A DNA stretch of 64,000 nucleotides from Butyricicoccus pullicaecorum DSM 23266 (GCF_900167005.1 NZ_FUXW01000004.1:1-64000); one strand, 5' to 3'. Numbered from the stretch's first letter, positions 8,883 to 17,496 are shown. The notes: generated from the letters alone by a model not told the origin. A program made the numbers and translations.

Positions 8883-8911
8883 ATTATATCACAAAGGTGT
8901 TCTGTTTTCAA
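8883..8911 (-). promoter_or_regulatory. Sigma-A promoter for the TRAP transcript
   Basis: On the minus strand TTGAAA, 17 nt, then TATAAT, with the start point expected near 8876. A CAGAACA half-site lies in the spacer and a TGTTCTG half-site about 55 nt downstream, weakly resembling the half-sites in front of the LarA gene. Confidence 0.65.
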
Positions 8912-9197
8912 ATCATAATTTGATATTCCGAACCGCAGATGACAAAGAAAAAAACGCTATAACCCTCTGCATATGTGCCTATTTTATCGCATATTGTCGT
9001 TTCCGCGCTCCTATATCTCTTGATATATGCAACCAAGTCAATCGAAAAAGATTGTATCAGAAAAAAATTTTGGGCAATTTTTCCTGAAGAATAACCCATC
9101 CAATTGTTGCCTAAGCAACCATAATCTCTGCTTTTTTGCTTTATGCGCATAAAATCTTACCTTTTTTGATCTTTAAGGGAAAAGTTAATATTTTTAT

Positions 9198-9235
9198 TTG
9201 TGCACAATGCGCAGAGCTTGCATAAGTGCACAAAA
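9198..9235. repeat. Long imperfect palindrome upstream of the acyl-CoA dehydrogenase fusion
   Basis: TTTGTGCAC and GTGCACAAA form 9-bp arms, extended inward by ATGC/GCAT with one offset base. It ends about 30 nt upstream of the -35 box of the rightward promoter. It could be a regulator site or a hairpin; the lack of a T run directly after either arm argues against a simple terminator. Confidence 0.45.
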
Positions 9236-9265
9236 AACGCTGTTTTATTCTATCTAAAAGTTCGA

Positions 9266-9294
9266 TTGACGAAGGAATACCAAAATAGTATTCT
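9266..9294 (+). promoter_or_regulatory. Promoter with overlapping palindrome for the fusion/flavodiiron operon
   Basis: TTGACG, 17 nt, TATTCT, giving a leader of about 55 nt. The palindrome GAATAC-N7-GTATTC (9275-9293) covers the spacer and -10 box, so a dimeric repressor bound there would block polymerase. Confidence 0.6.
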
Positions 9295-9354
9295 TTAGGA
9301 AAGTGATCGATTCCAGACCGCATAATTTGATTCGAGATAAGGAGGTTTCCTTTT

Positions 9355-11265
9355 ATGTTATTCCAAACCACCGAGGCGCACGAAGCGCTGCGTGCAAAAG
9401 TACGGGCATTTGCAGAAAAAGAAGTCAAGCCCCATGCATTCCGCATGGATCAAGCAAACGAATTTCCGACCGAAGCTGTCAAAAAATTGGGTGAGCTGGG
9501 TCTTATGGGTATTCCCTACCCCACCGAGTACGGCGGAGCCGGTCTGGATGTGTTAAGCTACGCCATCGCAGTGGAAGAGCTCTCCCGCGTGGACGGCGGC
9601 ACCGGCGTTATCCTGTCCGCGCATGTTTCGCTCGGCTCGTGGCCGATTTTTGCCTTCGGCACCGAAGAACAAAAGCAAAAATACCTGGTTCCGCTGGCAA
9701 AGGGCGAAAAAATCGGTGCGTTTGGTCTGACCGAACCCAACGCCGGTTCAGATGCGGGCGGTACCGAGACCACCGCGATCGACAAGGGCGACCATTACCT
9801 GCTCAACGGCGGCAAAATTTTCATCACCAACGCGCCCAAGGCTGACATCTATGTCGTCTTTGCAGTCACTACCCCTGACATTGGTACCCGCGGCATCTCG
9901 GCGTTCATCGTTGAAAAGGGTTGGGAGGGTTTCACCTTTGGCGACCACTACGACAAAATGGGCATCCGCTCCTCCTCGACCGCCGAGCTGATCTTCAACG
10001 ACGTGAAAGTGCCCAAGGAAAACCTGCTGGGTAAAGAAGGACAGGGCTTCAAAATCGCAATGGCAACCCTGGACGGCGGTCGTATCGGTATTGCATCGCA
10101 GGCGTTAGGTATCGCGCAGGGTGCGTATGAGTCGGCACTGGAATACGCCAAGGAGCGTGTTCAGTTTGGCAAACCCATCGGCTTCCAACAGGCAATCTCG
10201 TTCAAACTCGCAGACATGGCAACTAAGCTGCGCTGTGCACGGATGCTGGTCTACTCGGCAGCCGAACTCAAGGAAGCACACGTGCCGTACAGCATGGAAT
10301 CGGCAATGGCCAAGATGTACGCATCGGACATTGCGCTCGAAGTTACCAACGATGCAGTGCAGATCTTCGGCGGCACCGGCTTCCTCAAGGGCATGGATGT
10401 TGAGCGCATGTACCGTGATGCCAAGATCACGACCATTTACGAAGGCACCAACGAAATTCAGCGTGTCGTCATCGCCTCCCAGCTGCTGGGCAAGCCGCCC
10501 AAGTCCGAAGGTGGCAGCGGCAGCCGTGCAAAGAAGCCTGCACCGGTCACCGGTGTGCGCAAAAAGCTCATTTTCCGCGAAGGCTCAGGTGCCGAACGGG
10601 TTCAGGCACTCGTGCAGGCACTCAAAAAGGATGGCTACGACTTCTCGGTCGGCATTCCGATGGACACGCCCATTGCGCAGGCTGAGCGTCTAGTATCTGC
10701 CGGTCAGGGTATCGGTGACAAAAAGAATATGAAGCTCATCGAGCGTGTCGCCGCTGCTGCCGGTGCAGCAATCGGCTCCTCCCGTCCGGTCGCTGAAACT
10801 CTCCAGTATGTCCCGCTTGACCGCTATGTCGGCATGTCCGGACAGAAGTTTAAGGGTAATCTGTACATCGCCTGCGGCATCTCGGGTGCCATCCAGCACT
10901 TGAAAGGCATTAAGGATGCCTCGACCATCGTTGCAATCAACAAGAATGCCAGTGCGCCCATCTTCAAAAACTGCGACTACGGCATCGTCGGCGATTTGAA
11001 TGAAATCCTCCCGCTGCTGGCTGAGGCACTCGACTGCGGCGAAAAGCAGCCCGCTCCGCCCATGGTTAAGATGAAGCGTCCGAGCGTACCCAAGCCCGAG
11101 CCGATTGGCAAGACTTACGTCTGCGGTGGCTGCGGCTATGAGTACGTCCCCGAGTTGGGTGATCCGGATGCCGAGATCGCACCGGGTACGCTGTTTGAAA
11201 AACTGCCCGAGGACTGGGTCTGCCCAGAATGCGGCGAAGGCAAAGAAATGTTCATCAAAGGATAA
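9355..11265 (+). CDS. Acyl-CoA dehydrogenase / EtfA FAD-domain / rubredoxin fusion
   Basis: A 636-residue three-module redox protein. Residues 1-382 are a complete short-chain acyl-CoA dehydrogenase with catalytic base Glu363 in YEGTNEIQR. After a Gly/Ser/Lys/Pro linker, residues about 401-558 match the C-terminal FAD-binding domain of electron-transfer flavoprotein alpha, including [16 protein letters not shown] and IVAINKN. After a second Pro-rich linker, residues 586-636 are a rubredoxin with all four iron ligands, Cys590, Cys593, Cys623 and Cys626. Electrons from acyl-CoA oxidation could pass through both flavins to the rubredoxin iron within one chain. EtfB and domain I of EtfA are absent, so flavin-based bifurcation as in Bcd-EtfAB is unlikely. 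The flavodiiron gene starts 15 nt downstream. Start chosen by AAGGAGG nine nt before ATG. Confidence 0.92.
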   Translation: MLFQTTEAHEALRAKVRAFAEKEVKPHAFRMDQANEFPTEAVKKLGELGLMGIPYPTEYGGAGLDVLSYAIAVEELSRVDGGTGVILSAHVSLGSWPIFAFGTEEQKQKYLVPLAKGEKIGAFGLTEPNAGSDAGGTETTAIDKGDHYLLNGGKIFITNAPKADIYVVFAVTTPDIGTRGISAFIVEKGWEGFTFGDHYDKMGIRSSSTAELIFNDVKVPKENLLGKEGQGFKIAMATLDGGRIGIASQALGIAQGAYESALEYAKERVQFGKPIGFQQAISFKLADMATKLRCARMLVYSAAELKEAHVPYSMESAMAKMYASDIALEVTNDAVQIFGGTGFLKGMDVERMYRDAKITTIYEGTNEIQRVVIASQLLGKPPKSEGGSGSRAKKPAPVTGVRKKLIFREGSGAERVQALVQALKKDGYDFSVGIPMDTPIAQAERLVSAGQGIGDKKNMKLIERVAAAAGAAIGSSRPVAETLQYVPLDRYVGMSGQKFKGNLYIACGISGAIQHLKGIKDASTIVAINKNASAPIFKNCDYGIVGDLNEILPLLAEALDCGEKQPAPPMVKMKRPSVPKPEPIGKTYVCGGCGYEYVPELGDPDAEIAPGTLFEKLPEDWVCPECGEGKEMFIKG

Positions 11266-11280
11266 AGGAGGCGTTTCATT

Positions 11281-12495
11281 ATGTATTGCGTACGCAATGT
11301 AACCGAAGATTTATACTGGGTCGGTGCTAATGACCACCGGCTGACTCTGTTTGAAAATATCCATCCCATTCCGCGCGGTGTGTCCTACAACGCCTACCTC
11401 TTGCTCGACGAGCACAGTGTTCTGTTCGATACCGTTGACTGGTCGGCCTGCCGTCAGCTGCTCGAAAATATGGACTATCTGCTTGCAGGCAAACCGCTCG
11501 ATTATCTAGTCATCAACCACATGGAGCCCGACCACGGTGCATCCATTGAGGAAATCTTACTGCGTCATCCCAAGGTCAAGGTTATCTCGACCGAAAAGTC
11601 CTTCCTGCTCATGCGTCAGTTTGGCTTCCAGTTGGATGGTCACGAACTGATTGAGGTCAAGGAGGGTGACACCTGGAGCTTTGGCCGGCATACCGTGACC
11701 TTTGTCGCCGCACCGATGGTACACTGGCCCGAAGCGATGGTCACCTTTGACACCACCGACGGCGTTCTGTTCTCCGCCGATGCATTTGGCTCGTTTGGTG
11801 CACTGGACGGCAAGCTGTTCGCCGACGAGGTCAATTTTGATCGCGACTGGATTGACGATGCCCGCAGATATTTTACCAACATCGTCGGAAAATACGGTCC
11901 GCACGTCCAGCTTCTGCTCAAAAAGGCCGCCGGTATTCTGGATCAAATCCGCTACATCTGCCCGCTGCACGGTCCGGTCTGGAGACAGGATCTCGGATAC
12001 TTCATCGACAAGTACGATCACTGGAGCCGCTACGAACCGGAAGAAAAGGGTGTTATGATTGCCTACGCTTCCATGTACGGCAACACCGAGGCGGCAGCTC
12101 AGGCGCTTGCAACCCAGCTGTGCGCGCAGGGCGTGACCAACGTCTGGATGTACGACGTATCCAACACCCATGTGTCCTACCTGATTTCCGAATCATTCCG
12201 TCTCAGCCACATTGTTCTGGCATCGGTAACCTATAATCTGGGCATCTATCCGGTCATGCACAACTTCCTGATGGACATGAAGGCGCTTAACCTGCAAAAT
12301 CGCACGGTTGCGCTCATCGAAAACGGTTCCTGGGCAGTCAAGTCCGGTGATCTCATGCAGAAGTTCCTCGAAGATGAGATGAAAAACATGACCGTTCTGA
12401 ACGATCGTCTGTCTATGGCCTCTGCGCTGCATCCCGACAAGGCAAGCGAACTTCAGGCTCTCGCCAGTGCGATTGTGAAATCTATGCAGAATTAA
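11281..12495 (+). CDS. fprA: Class A flavodiiron protein (oxygen/NO reductase)
   Basis: A 404-residue cytoplasmic enzyme that reduces O2 to water (or NO to N2O) with electrons from rubredoxin. The N-terminal metallo-beta-lactamase domain has the full diiron ligand set His80, Glu82, Asp84, His148, Asp167 and His230; the C-terminal flavodoxin domain starts near residue 256 and has the FMN phosphate loop ASMYGNTE (263-270). There is no rubredoxin domain, which is instead on the protein encoded just upstream; together they make a closed electron path. The gene has an AAAGGAGG site and is followed by a strong terminator, so the two genes form a bicistronic operon. Confidence 0.95.
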   Translation: MYCVRNVTEDLYWVGANDHRLTLFENIHPIPRGVSYNAYLLLDEHSVLFDTVDWSACRQLLENMDYLLAGKPLDYLVINHMEPDHGASIEEILLRHPKVKVISTEKSFLLMRQFGFQLDGHELIEVKEGDTWSFGRHTVTFVAAPMVHWPEAMVTFDTTDGVLFSADAFGSFGALDGKLFADEVNFDRDWIDDARRYFTNIVGKYGPHVQLLLKKAAGILDQIRYICPLHGPVWRQDLGYFIDKYDHWSRYEPEEKGVMIAYASMYGNTEAAAQALATQLCAQGVTNVWMYDVSNTHVSYLISESFRLSHIVLASVTYNLGIYPVMHNFLMDMKALNLQNRTVALIENGSWAVKSGDLMQKFLEDEMKNMTVLNDRLSMASALHPDKASELQALASAIVKSMQN

Positions 12496-12513
12496 ACCAA
12501 CTCAAACAACACA

Positions 12514-12553
12514 CCCCCGACTGCGCAAATCTCGCGTAGTCGGGGGCTTTCTT
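12514..12553 (+). terminator. Terminator after the flavodiiron gene
   Basis: CCCCCGACTGCGC pairs with CGCGTAGTCGGGGG around a 6-nt loop (one mismatch) and is followed by CTTTCTTGTTT. Confidence 0.85.
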
Positions 12554-12722
12554 GTTTGCGCTGCAAATCTTTACAACGCACAGCCCTTCCTTTATTGTAT
12601 AGGTATGCGACTTTCGGACGGATTGCCGAGACGTCCCACCTGCTGTCACAAAAAATATTTTTTCTAAATGAACGAAAACTCACAGCAGCATCCGTCTAAT
12701 CAAGTGAAAGGAGGGACGACCT

Positions 12723-13241
12723 ATCGAACAAGATCAAACGATCGCGTTAGAGCGGCTGATCAACACCTATGGCGACCAACTGTATCGCCTGTGCGTATTA
12801 ATTCTCGGCGATGCGCATCTCGCCGAAGATGCAGTACAGGACACCTTATTAAAAGCATGGAAAGGTCTGAATGGATACCAAGGGCAGGCCAGTGAAAAAA
12901 CCTGGCTGACAACCATTGCCGTCAATGTCTGTCGGGACTACCGACGGCTGAACTGGTTTCGCCGTCGTGCGGATGAGGAAACCCTGTTGGAGCAAATCCC
13001 AGCCCCACCCACCTCAGAACCCCAGGACGATCTGATTCTGCGTGCCGTTCTGCACTTGCAGCCCCGCTACCGCGAACCGATTCTGCTGTACTACTGGCAA
13101 GAATACACCATACGCGAAATCGCCCAAATCACCGGAGAAAAAGAAAACACCATTTCTACCCGTCTGCGTCGGGCAAGAAAGCAACTCGAAGAGGAACTGA
13201 AAGGAGTGTTCGATGGAACCGCGTTGGAAAGAATCCCTTGA
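12723..13241 (+). CDS. ECF-type RNA polymerase sigma factor with apparent ATC start
   Basis: A 172-residue extracytoplasmic-function sigma factor. The region 2 core (DQLYRLCVLILGDAHLAEDA, then VQDTLLKAW) and region 4 helix-turn-helix (YTIREIAQITGEKENTISTR, then LRRARKQLEEEL) are intact. No ATG, GTG or TTG fits: an in-frame TGA at 12705 closes the frame upstream, and the perfect AGGAGG at 12709-12714 is followed 8 nt later by ATC. The protein would read MEQDQTIALERLINTYG, exactly where this family usually starts, so ATC appears to be the initiation codon, or a former ATG that changed. A start further in would remove part of region 2. The stop overlaps the next gene by 29 nt, a coupling typical of sigma/anti-sigma pairs. 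Confidence 0.82.
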   Translation: MEQDQTIALERLINTYGDQLYRLCVLILGDAHLAEDAVQDTLLKAWKGLNGYQGQASEKTWLTTIAVNVCRDYRRLNWFRRRADEETLLEQIPAPPTSEPQDDLILRAVLHLQPRYREPILLYYWQEYTIREIAQITGEKENTISTRLRRARKQLEEELKGVFDGTALERIP

Positions 13242-14190
13242 CCGGCGAATGGAACCGGTCACTCTGACAGAAGAAGCACGGGAGCGAATCCTGCTGCAAG
13301 CCAATCAAACGAAAGGAGCGCCAAAAATGAAATCTCGTCGTCGTGTCATTTTGGTCGCAGCCGTACTGGCTGCCCTGTGTGCCGGAGCGGCAACCGCTGC
13401 CGGCATTATGGATATGATCCGACAGAGCATCACAAGTGCCGAGCAGGAAGTCGGCACAACAACACTCGCACTGAGTCAATCGGATGCCGGATATACGGTA
13501 AAGCTGAATTCCTTAATGGGAGATGAACAAAACGTCTATCTGCTCGGTGAGATGGTACGTGAAGACAGTCAGCCACTCAAAACCGATTCCCTTTCGGCAC
13601 CTGAATATCCCGCTTTCCGCGGTGTCGCTGCCGATCTCAATCTGGAAACCTGTGAATTTCCCGGGCAGGATACGGCTGAGAGCTGGGGATGGTCGACCAT
13701 GGCTCTGAGCGATGACCAGCCCGAGGACAACATCGTCGAGTTTGTCATCCAGTTGCAATCGGATACGATGCCGATGGAAGGCGAAACCAATCTGGTCATT
13801 GACGAGCTGATGTTTGCTGCGGATGGCGCGGAACAGCGTGTTCCGGGTCACTGGGCATTCACCGTACCGCTGAAGCGTGAAGCATTTGGCGAAACGTTAC
13901 AGGTCGATTTGCAAATTCCGCTGCCTGATGGCACTGTAACACTCAAATCCATCTATTGCGGCGCGATGGACATGCGCACGACTTGGGATGACCCGAATGA
14001 CCTGATCAGTGACTATCTGGACAGCATCAAACTAGTAACGGTAAACGGCGATCGTATTCCTTGCCGTTCCTGGTATGACAGCACGGTCGAATTTGCTCCG
14101 TTTAATCTGGGTCTTGGTCATCTGGCACCTACCGATTTGGCTGCCATTGAAGTCAACGGTCAGTCCTACCCGCTCGCGACCGGCAAATAA
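13213..14190 (+). CDS. Membrane-anchored anti-sigma factor, DUF4179-like
   Basis: A 325-residue protein with a short cytoplasmic head (about residues 1-42, the likely sigma-binding part), one membrane span at roughly 44-65 (VILVAAVLAALCAGAATAAG), and an extracytoplasmic domain of about 255 residues rich in beta strands, resembling DUF4179/DUF5643 proteins of Firmicutes. It begins inside the sigma gene behind an AAAGGAG site. The architecture and overlap indicate that it holds the sigma factor inactive until the outer domain senses an envelope signal. The signal is unknown. Confidence 0.75.
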   Translation: MEPRWKESLDRRMEPVTLTEEARERILLQANQTKGAPKMKSRRRVILVAAVLAALCAGAATAAGIMDMIRQSITSAEQEVGTTTLALSQSDAGYTVKLNSLMGDEQNVYLLGEMVREDSQPLKTDSLSAPEYPAFRGVAADLNLETCEFPGQDTAESWGWSTMALSDDQPEDNIVEFVIQLQSDTMPMEGETNLVIDELMFAADGAEQRVPGHWAFTVPLKREAFGETLQVDLQIPLPDGTVTLKSIYCGAMDMRTTWDDPNDLISDYLDSIKLVTVNGDRIPCRSWYDSTVEFAPFNLGLGHLAPTDLAAIEVNGQSYPLATGK

Positions 14191-14243
14191 TTCAAATTTC
14201 TGATGGTTGCTCACCCATTCCCAGCTCCGCTTATTTCCAAACA

Positions 14244-14274
14244 AAAACAGTCCTCATATTGGGGACTGTTTTTT
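14244..14274. terminator. Terminator after the anti-sigma gene
   Basis: AAAAACAGTCC and GGACTGTTTTT form an 11-bp stem with an 8-nt loop; T runs on the plus strand and A runs at the other side make it potentially bidirectional. The following stretch to 14501 holds only a weak hairpin (GAGG-N4-CCTC near 14323-14334) downstream of the convergent SulP gene. Confidence 0.8.
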
Positions 14275-14501
14275 CATCTTCCAAAAAATCGGCGTATTGG
14301 ATTGCAAATTTGCGTAAAACAAAGAGGTCAGCCTCTCTCGCATTCCTTATTATAATATATGTATATGATCTTTCATCGAGCCATCTTCTTGCCATACGTG
14401 ACTGTTTGATTCTTTCATGCTCGACCCATCACACGATCATTCCATATATCAAAATCCCCTATGAATCATCCCGACAGACATGCTGTCCTCTCTCATCAAG
14501 C

Positions 14502-16148
14502 TTACTTGGTCAATGCCGGATACGGACGATGATCCAGCAGCGCACGTTCTACGCTCCAGTAGAACGCCTCTTCGCCCAGCAGTTCAATCACACCTGCACG
14601 CTCAAACATATTGCGCGATGCCGCAGGCAAACCACAGATTGTAATGTCCATACCCTTTTCCTTCAGTTCGGTCAGGATACTCAGCAGCGTCTGTACCGCA
14701 GAGACGTCCACCGACGAAACACCGCGCATGGAGAACATGACCGTGTCGCAGCCTTCTACCTTACCGGGCAGTTCCTCCAGCACACTGATATTAGCAAACA
14801 GCAGCGGACCGGTGATGTACGCAACCATCGCATTCTTGTATCGCTCCTTGAGCGTTTCATCCTCGCAGCCCAAACGATTCATATCGACGCGCTCATAATT
14901 GATTTCCAGCTTGCTCAGACGAACGAGCATCAGAATGAGCGACAGGCCGACACCGACAATGATTGCAACCGTCAGGTCAAACAGGATGGTAAAGATCATG
15001 GTGACGACAAACTTGGCAATCGCACCTTTGAACTTATGTCCAAAGAAGTACTTGATTGCATGCCATTCATTCATACGCCATGCAGTTACCATCAACACAC
15101 CGGCAAGGCCGGACAGCGGTACATATTTGATGATGGGTGCCAACACCAGCATCATGACCAGCAGGCCCAGCGCATGGAATACACCGGTCAGACGGGTGAC
15201 CGCACCCGACTTAACCGCAACCGAGGTACGTGCCAGCGCAGCCGTTGCCGGAATACCACCAAAGAACGGCAAAACAATGTTGCCAACGCCCTGCGCGAAC
15301 AGTTCCTGGTCATTGTTGAGCTTCACACCGGTCGCACGTCCGGCAGATGCACCGCACAGCAGGCTCTCCAGCATGTTCAGAATGGCAATGGAGAACGCGG
15401 GCGCGATCAGCGCGGGCATGGATGCCAAATCGATCTTGGGAAAGCTCAGACGATCTTCTAGAAGCAGGCTCTGCGGAATCTCACCTACGGTTGCAACGTC
15501 CAGCTTGAACACCAGCGTGGCCGCTGTGGTAATGATAATGCCGATCAGCGATGCCGGTACCACTGCGTTCCACTTTTTGGGGAAGAATACCATCAAAAGT
15601 ACCACAAAAAGTGCAACCAGTACGGTGGTCAAGTCCGGGTGAAAGCCCAAATCTTTGTAACTGAGCAGCTTAGCAATCGCGGTCGCACCTTCCGAGTGCG
15701 TACCGAAGAAGTTGTCGATCTGTCCGAGCGCAATGACAACCGCAATACCCGAGGTAAAACCGGTAATAACCGGCGACGGCACAAACGACGTCAGTTCACC
15801 CAGATGCAGGATGCCCGCGATGACCAGAATGATGCCGCTCATCAGTCCGGCAACGAACACGCCCTGCATGCCATGCGTCGCAATCAGCGAACCCAGAATG
15901 GCCGCCATCGCACCCGTCGGACCCGAGATCTGATAGTAACCGCCGGTCAGCAGCGACATGACAATACCTGCAACAATCGCGGTTACAAGACCAGCCGCCG
16001 CCGTTGCACCTGCCGACACACCAAACGCAAGCGCAAGCGGCAGCGCAACTGCCGCAACGGTCACACCAGCCATCAGGTCTTTGGTGAGCTTTTGGGCATT
16101 ATATCCCCGAAACTCCACTGCGAGACTGCTTATAAAGTTTTTTCCCAT
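14502..16148 (-). CDS. SulP-family anion transporter with STAS domain
   Basis: A 548-residue SLC26/SulP transporter: about twelve to fourteen hydrophobic segments over residues 15-410 with the ISGPTGAMAAILGSLIA signature near the N-terminus, then a cytoplasmic STAS domain (about 430-545) with the MRGVSSVDVSAVQTL strand-turn. Family members carry sulfate, bicarbonate or dicarboxylates; the substrate cannot be told here. I use the ATG giving MGKNFISSLAVEFRGYN because AAGGGGA precedes it; a GTG nine codons upstream lacks a site. It stands alone with its own promoter. Confidence 0.9.
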   Translation of the reverse strand: MGKNFISSLAVEFRGYNAQKLTKDLMAGVTVAAVALPLALAFGVSAGATAAAGLVTAIVAGIVMSLLTGGYYQISGPTGAMAAILGSLIATHGMQGVFVAGLMSGIILVIAGILHLGELTSFVPSPVITGFTSGIAVVIALGQIDNFFGTHSEGATAIAKLLSYKDLGFHPDLTTVLVALFVVLLMVFFPKKWNAVVPASLIGIIITTAATLVFKLDVATVGEIPQSLLLEDRLSFPKIDLASMPALIAPAFSIAILNMLESLLCGASAGRATGVKLNNDQELFAQGVGNIVLPFFGGIPATAALARTSVAVKSGAVTRLTGVFHALGLLVMMLVLAPIIKYVPLSGLAGVLMVTAWRMNEWHAIKYFFGHKFKGAIAKFVVTMIFTILFDLTVAIIVGVGLSLILMLVRLSKLEINYERVDMNRLGCEDETLKERYKNAMVAYITGPLLFANISVLEELPGKVEGCDTVMFSMRGVSSVDVSAVQTLLSILTELKEKGMDITICGLPAASRNMFERAGVIELLGEEAFYWSVERALLDHRPYPALTK

Positions 16149-16187
16149 GTTTATCCCCTTTTTAAATTTTGTCACGTGGTAAATAAA

Positions 16188-16215
16188 ATTATATCAGGTT
16201 CTGAGGGTTAATCAA
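16188..16215 (-). promoter_or_regulatory. Promoter of the SulP gene
   Basis: On the minus strand TTGATT, 16 nt, TATAAT, about 40 nt upstream of the chosen start codon. Confidence 0.6.
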
Positions 16216-16369
16216 GGGCTTTTGTCGTATATCCGACTCGGATTCGTAATTCTCTTCGGAGTGCACAAATTCATGCCGTCTGTCCCGTAAAAAATAACAC
16301 GCGATTCCGGGGCAGCGACCTCAGAAACGCGCGCTGATATGGTTTTTGTTTTGTAGTCTGCTACCTACT

Positions 16370-17152
16370 CTAACTACTCTCATACAGTCTAAGCAGACAG
16401 CGCTTTCGATACTTGAGCTCGGCATATTTCATAACCTTGCGGCAGCAGACCGGATTGAACAGTCCGCCAAGTACGCCCACAAGCGGCAATCCCTGCACGG
16501 CTTTGGCGAGCACCAGATCGTCGGCAAAGGCCTGTGCGGTATGGGTCAGCTGGTCGTTCACATCTACCGTTTGTCCGGCAATGAACGCTTCCACCGCACG
16601 ATTACATGCTTCCCACGCCTCGCCTTTCTGTACGGAAGCTTCCATCAACAGCAAAATAAAATCCCGCTCGCTTGCCGTCCGATAATCAAACCCGTAGTGC
16701 AGCGCAATTTTATATACACCTTGCAGCAGCACGCCGACAAACAGCACAATGTCCGGCAATCCGATGCCCAGAACACCCAGTCCAATCCCTTCTGCGCTCG
16801 TCGTCAGCATCCCCTGCATTTGCGTGCGCGATGCCTGTCTGCGCAGTTCTTTCAAAACCTTGCGGTCTGCCTGCATTTGAAGTGCAAAATCGTGTACCTC
16901 ATATCCATTTCGGATAGATTGCGCATCATACGTTTTTTCAATCCAGTCGGTACCCTTATCAAAAATCACTTCAAACGCCTTACAGAATGCCTTTTCCAAA
17001 TTCGAATAGACCTTTTCCGGCACTTTGTCTTGCAAATTCGTCTTCCACTGCGGCGTTTTTTGCCGCATAGCAGCCTTGTGCAGTGCTTGCTCCTGCCGCG
17101 CCACGAGAGTCAGTTCCTTTTGAATCGAAGCCTGATGCTTTGGAGTTCCCAT
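16370..17152 (-). CDS. EcsC-family protein
   Basis: A 260-residue protein of the EcsC family, named after a gene of the B. subtilis ecs operon; its biochemical role is not established. A charged, probably helical N-terminus (residues 1-110) precedes a glycine-rich hydrophobic stretch (about 118-150, with GIGLGVLGIGLPDIVLFVG) and a second one near 215-232 (GLPLVGVLGGLF), which suggests membrane association. The gene has its own upstream gap with a TATACT-like -10 at about 17195-17200 but no good -35. It points toward the SulP gene across a 154-nt gap that contains the SulP promoter. Confidence 0.8.
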   Translation of the reverse strand: MGTPKHQASIQKELTLVARQEQALHKAAMRQKTPQWKTNLQDKVPEKVYSNLEKAFCKAFEVIFDKGTDWIEKTYDAQSIRNGYEVHDFALQMQADRKVLKELRRQASRTQMQGMLTTSAEGIGLGVLGIGLPDIVLFVGVLLQGVYKIALHYGFDYRTASERDFILLLMEASVQKGEAWEACNRAVEAFIAGQTVDVNDQLTHTAQAFADDLVLAKAVQGLPLVGVLGGLFNPVCCRKVMKYAELKYRKRCLLRLYESS

Positions 17153-17296
17153 CTCTGCTCTACCTCAGTTCTGTAATGGTATCCTGTTTTTCTCAGTATA
17201 GCACGCCCCAAATCAAATGAAAATATCACCCCTTCTGAATTTTTCCAAGCACCATTCCCGCTCCTTCGCGTATAACTGCCTTTTTCGGTCACGGAC

Positions 17297-17325
17297 TTTA
17301 CATTTGTATTCCAACGTGCTAAAAT
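17297..17325 (+). promoter_or_regulatory. Promoter of the thiamine-precursor transport operon
   Basis: TTTACA, 17 nt, TAAAAT. The start point would fall just before the first strand of the TPP riboswitch. Confidence 0.65.
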
Positions 17326-17336
17326 AAAATGTACAT

Positions 17337-17425
17337 CAGACAGGGGTGCCTTGATCGGCTGAGATCTGCGCTGGGCGCAGGGTCCCTTATTACCTGATCC
17401 GGATCATACCGGCGTAGGGAGTCGA
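17337..17425 (+). ncRNA. TPP riboswitch aptamer (thi box)
   Basis: All conserved parts are present in order: GGGGTGCC, GGCTGAGA, a variable arm, ACCTGATCCGGATCATACCG and GCGTAGGGA, closed by GAC/GTC pairing. The aptamer binds thiamine pyrophosphate; with the terminator that follows it should switch off transport when TPP is plentiful. Confidence 0.97.
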
Positions 17426-17457
17426 AGTTTTCGTGTTTTTCACCTGAACAAGTTTGC

Positions 17458-17496
17458 AAAGCGACTGATCCTGCAACGGATGAGTCGCTTTTTTAT
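17458..17496 (+). terminator. Riboswitch-controlled terminator
   Basis: GCGACTGATCC pairs with GGATGAGTCGC around a short loop (one bulge) and is followed by TTTTTTATTTTT. It lies between the TPP aptamer and the first gene, so it is the expression platform. Confidence 0.88.

Larger units (their letters stand above)
8406..9354. other. AT-rich intergenic region with divergent promoters and a long TRAP leader
   Basis: No convincing gene is present. The left half (8406-8876) is the predicted untranslated leader of dctM and contains two inverted repeats: GATTTCAC at 8453-8460 with GTGAAATC at 8475-8482, and AAAGCTCC at 8827-8834 with GGAGCTTT at 8864-8871. A 57- to 64-codon minus-strand frame at 8501-8695 has protein-like composition but no ribosome site and may be a gene remnant. 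The right half holds the TRAP promoter, the promoter of the acyl-CoA dehydrogenase fusion, and palindromes next to the latter. Confidence 0.5.

Noticed and set aside
12668-12895. ATG-started open frame before the ECF sigma factor
   Set aside because: It is in another frame, has no ribosome site, and its product has no sigma features; the sigma frame is entered at the ATC behind AGGAGG.
16149-16175. GTG start for the SulP gene
   Set aside because: No ribosome site before it, whereas AAGGGGA precedes the ATG nine codons later.
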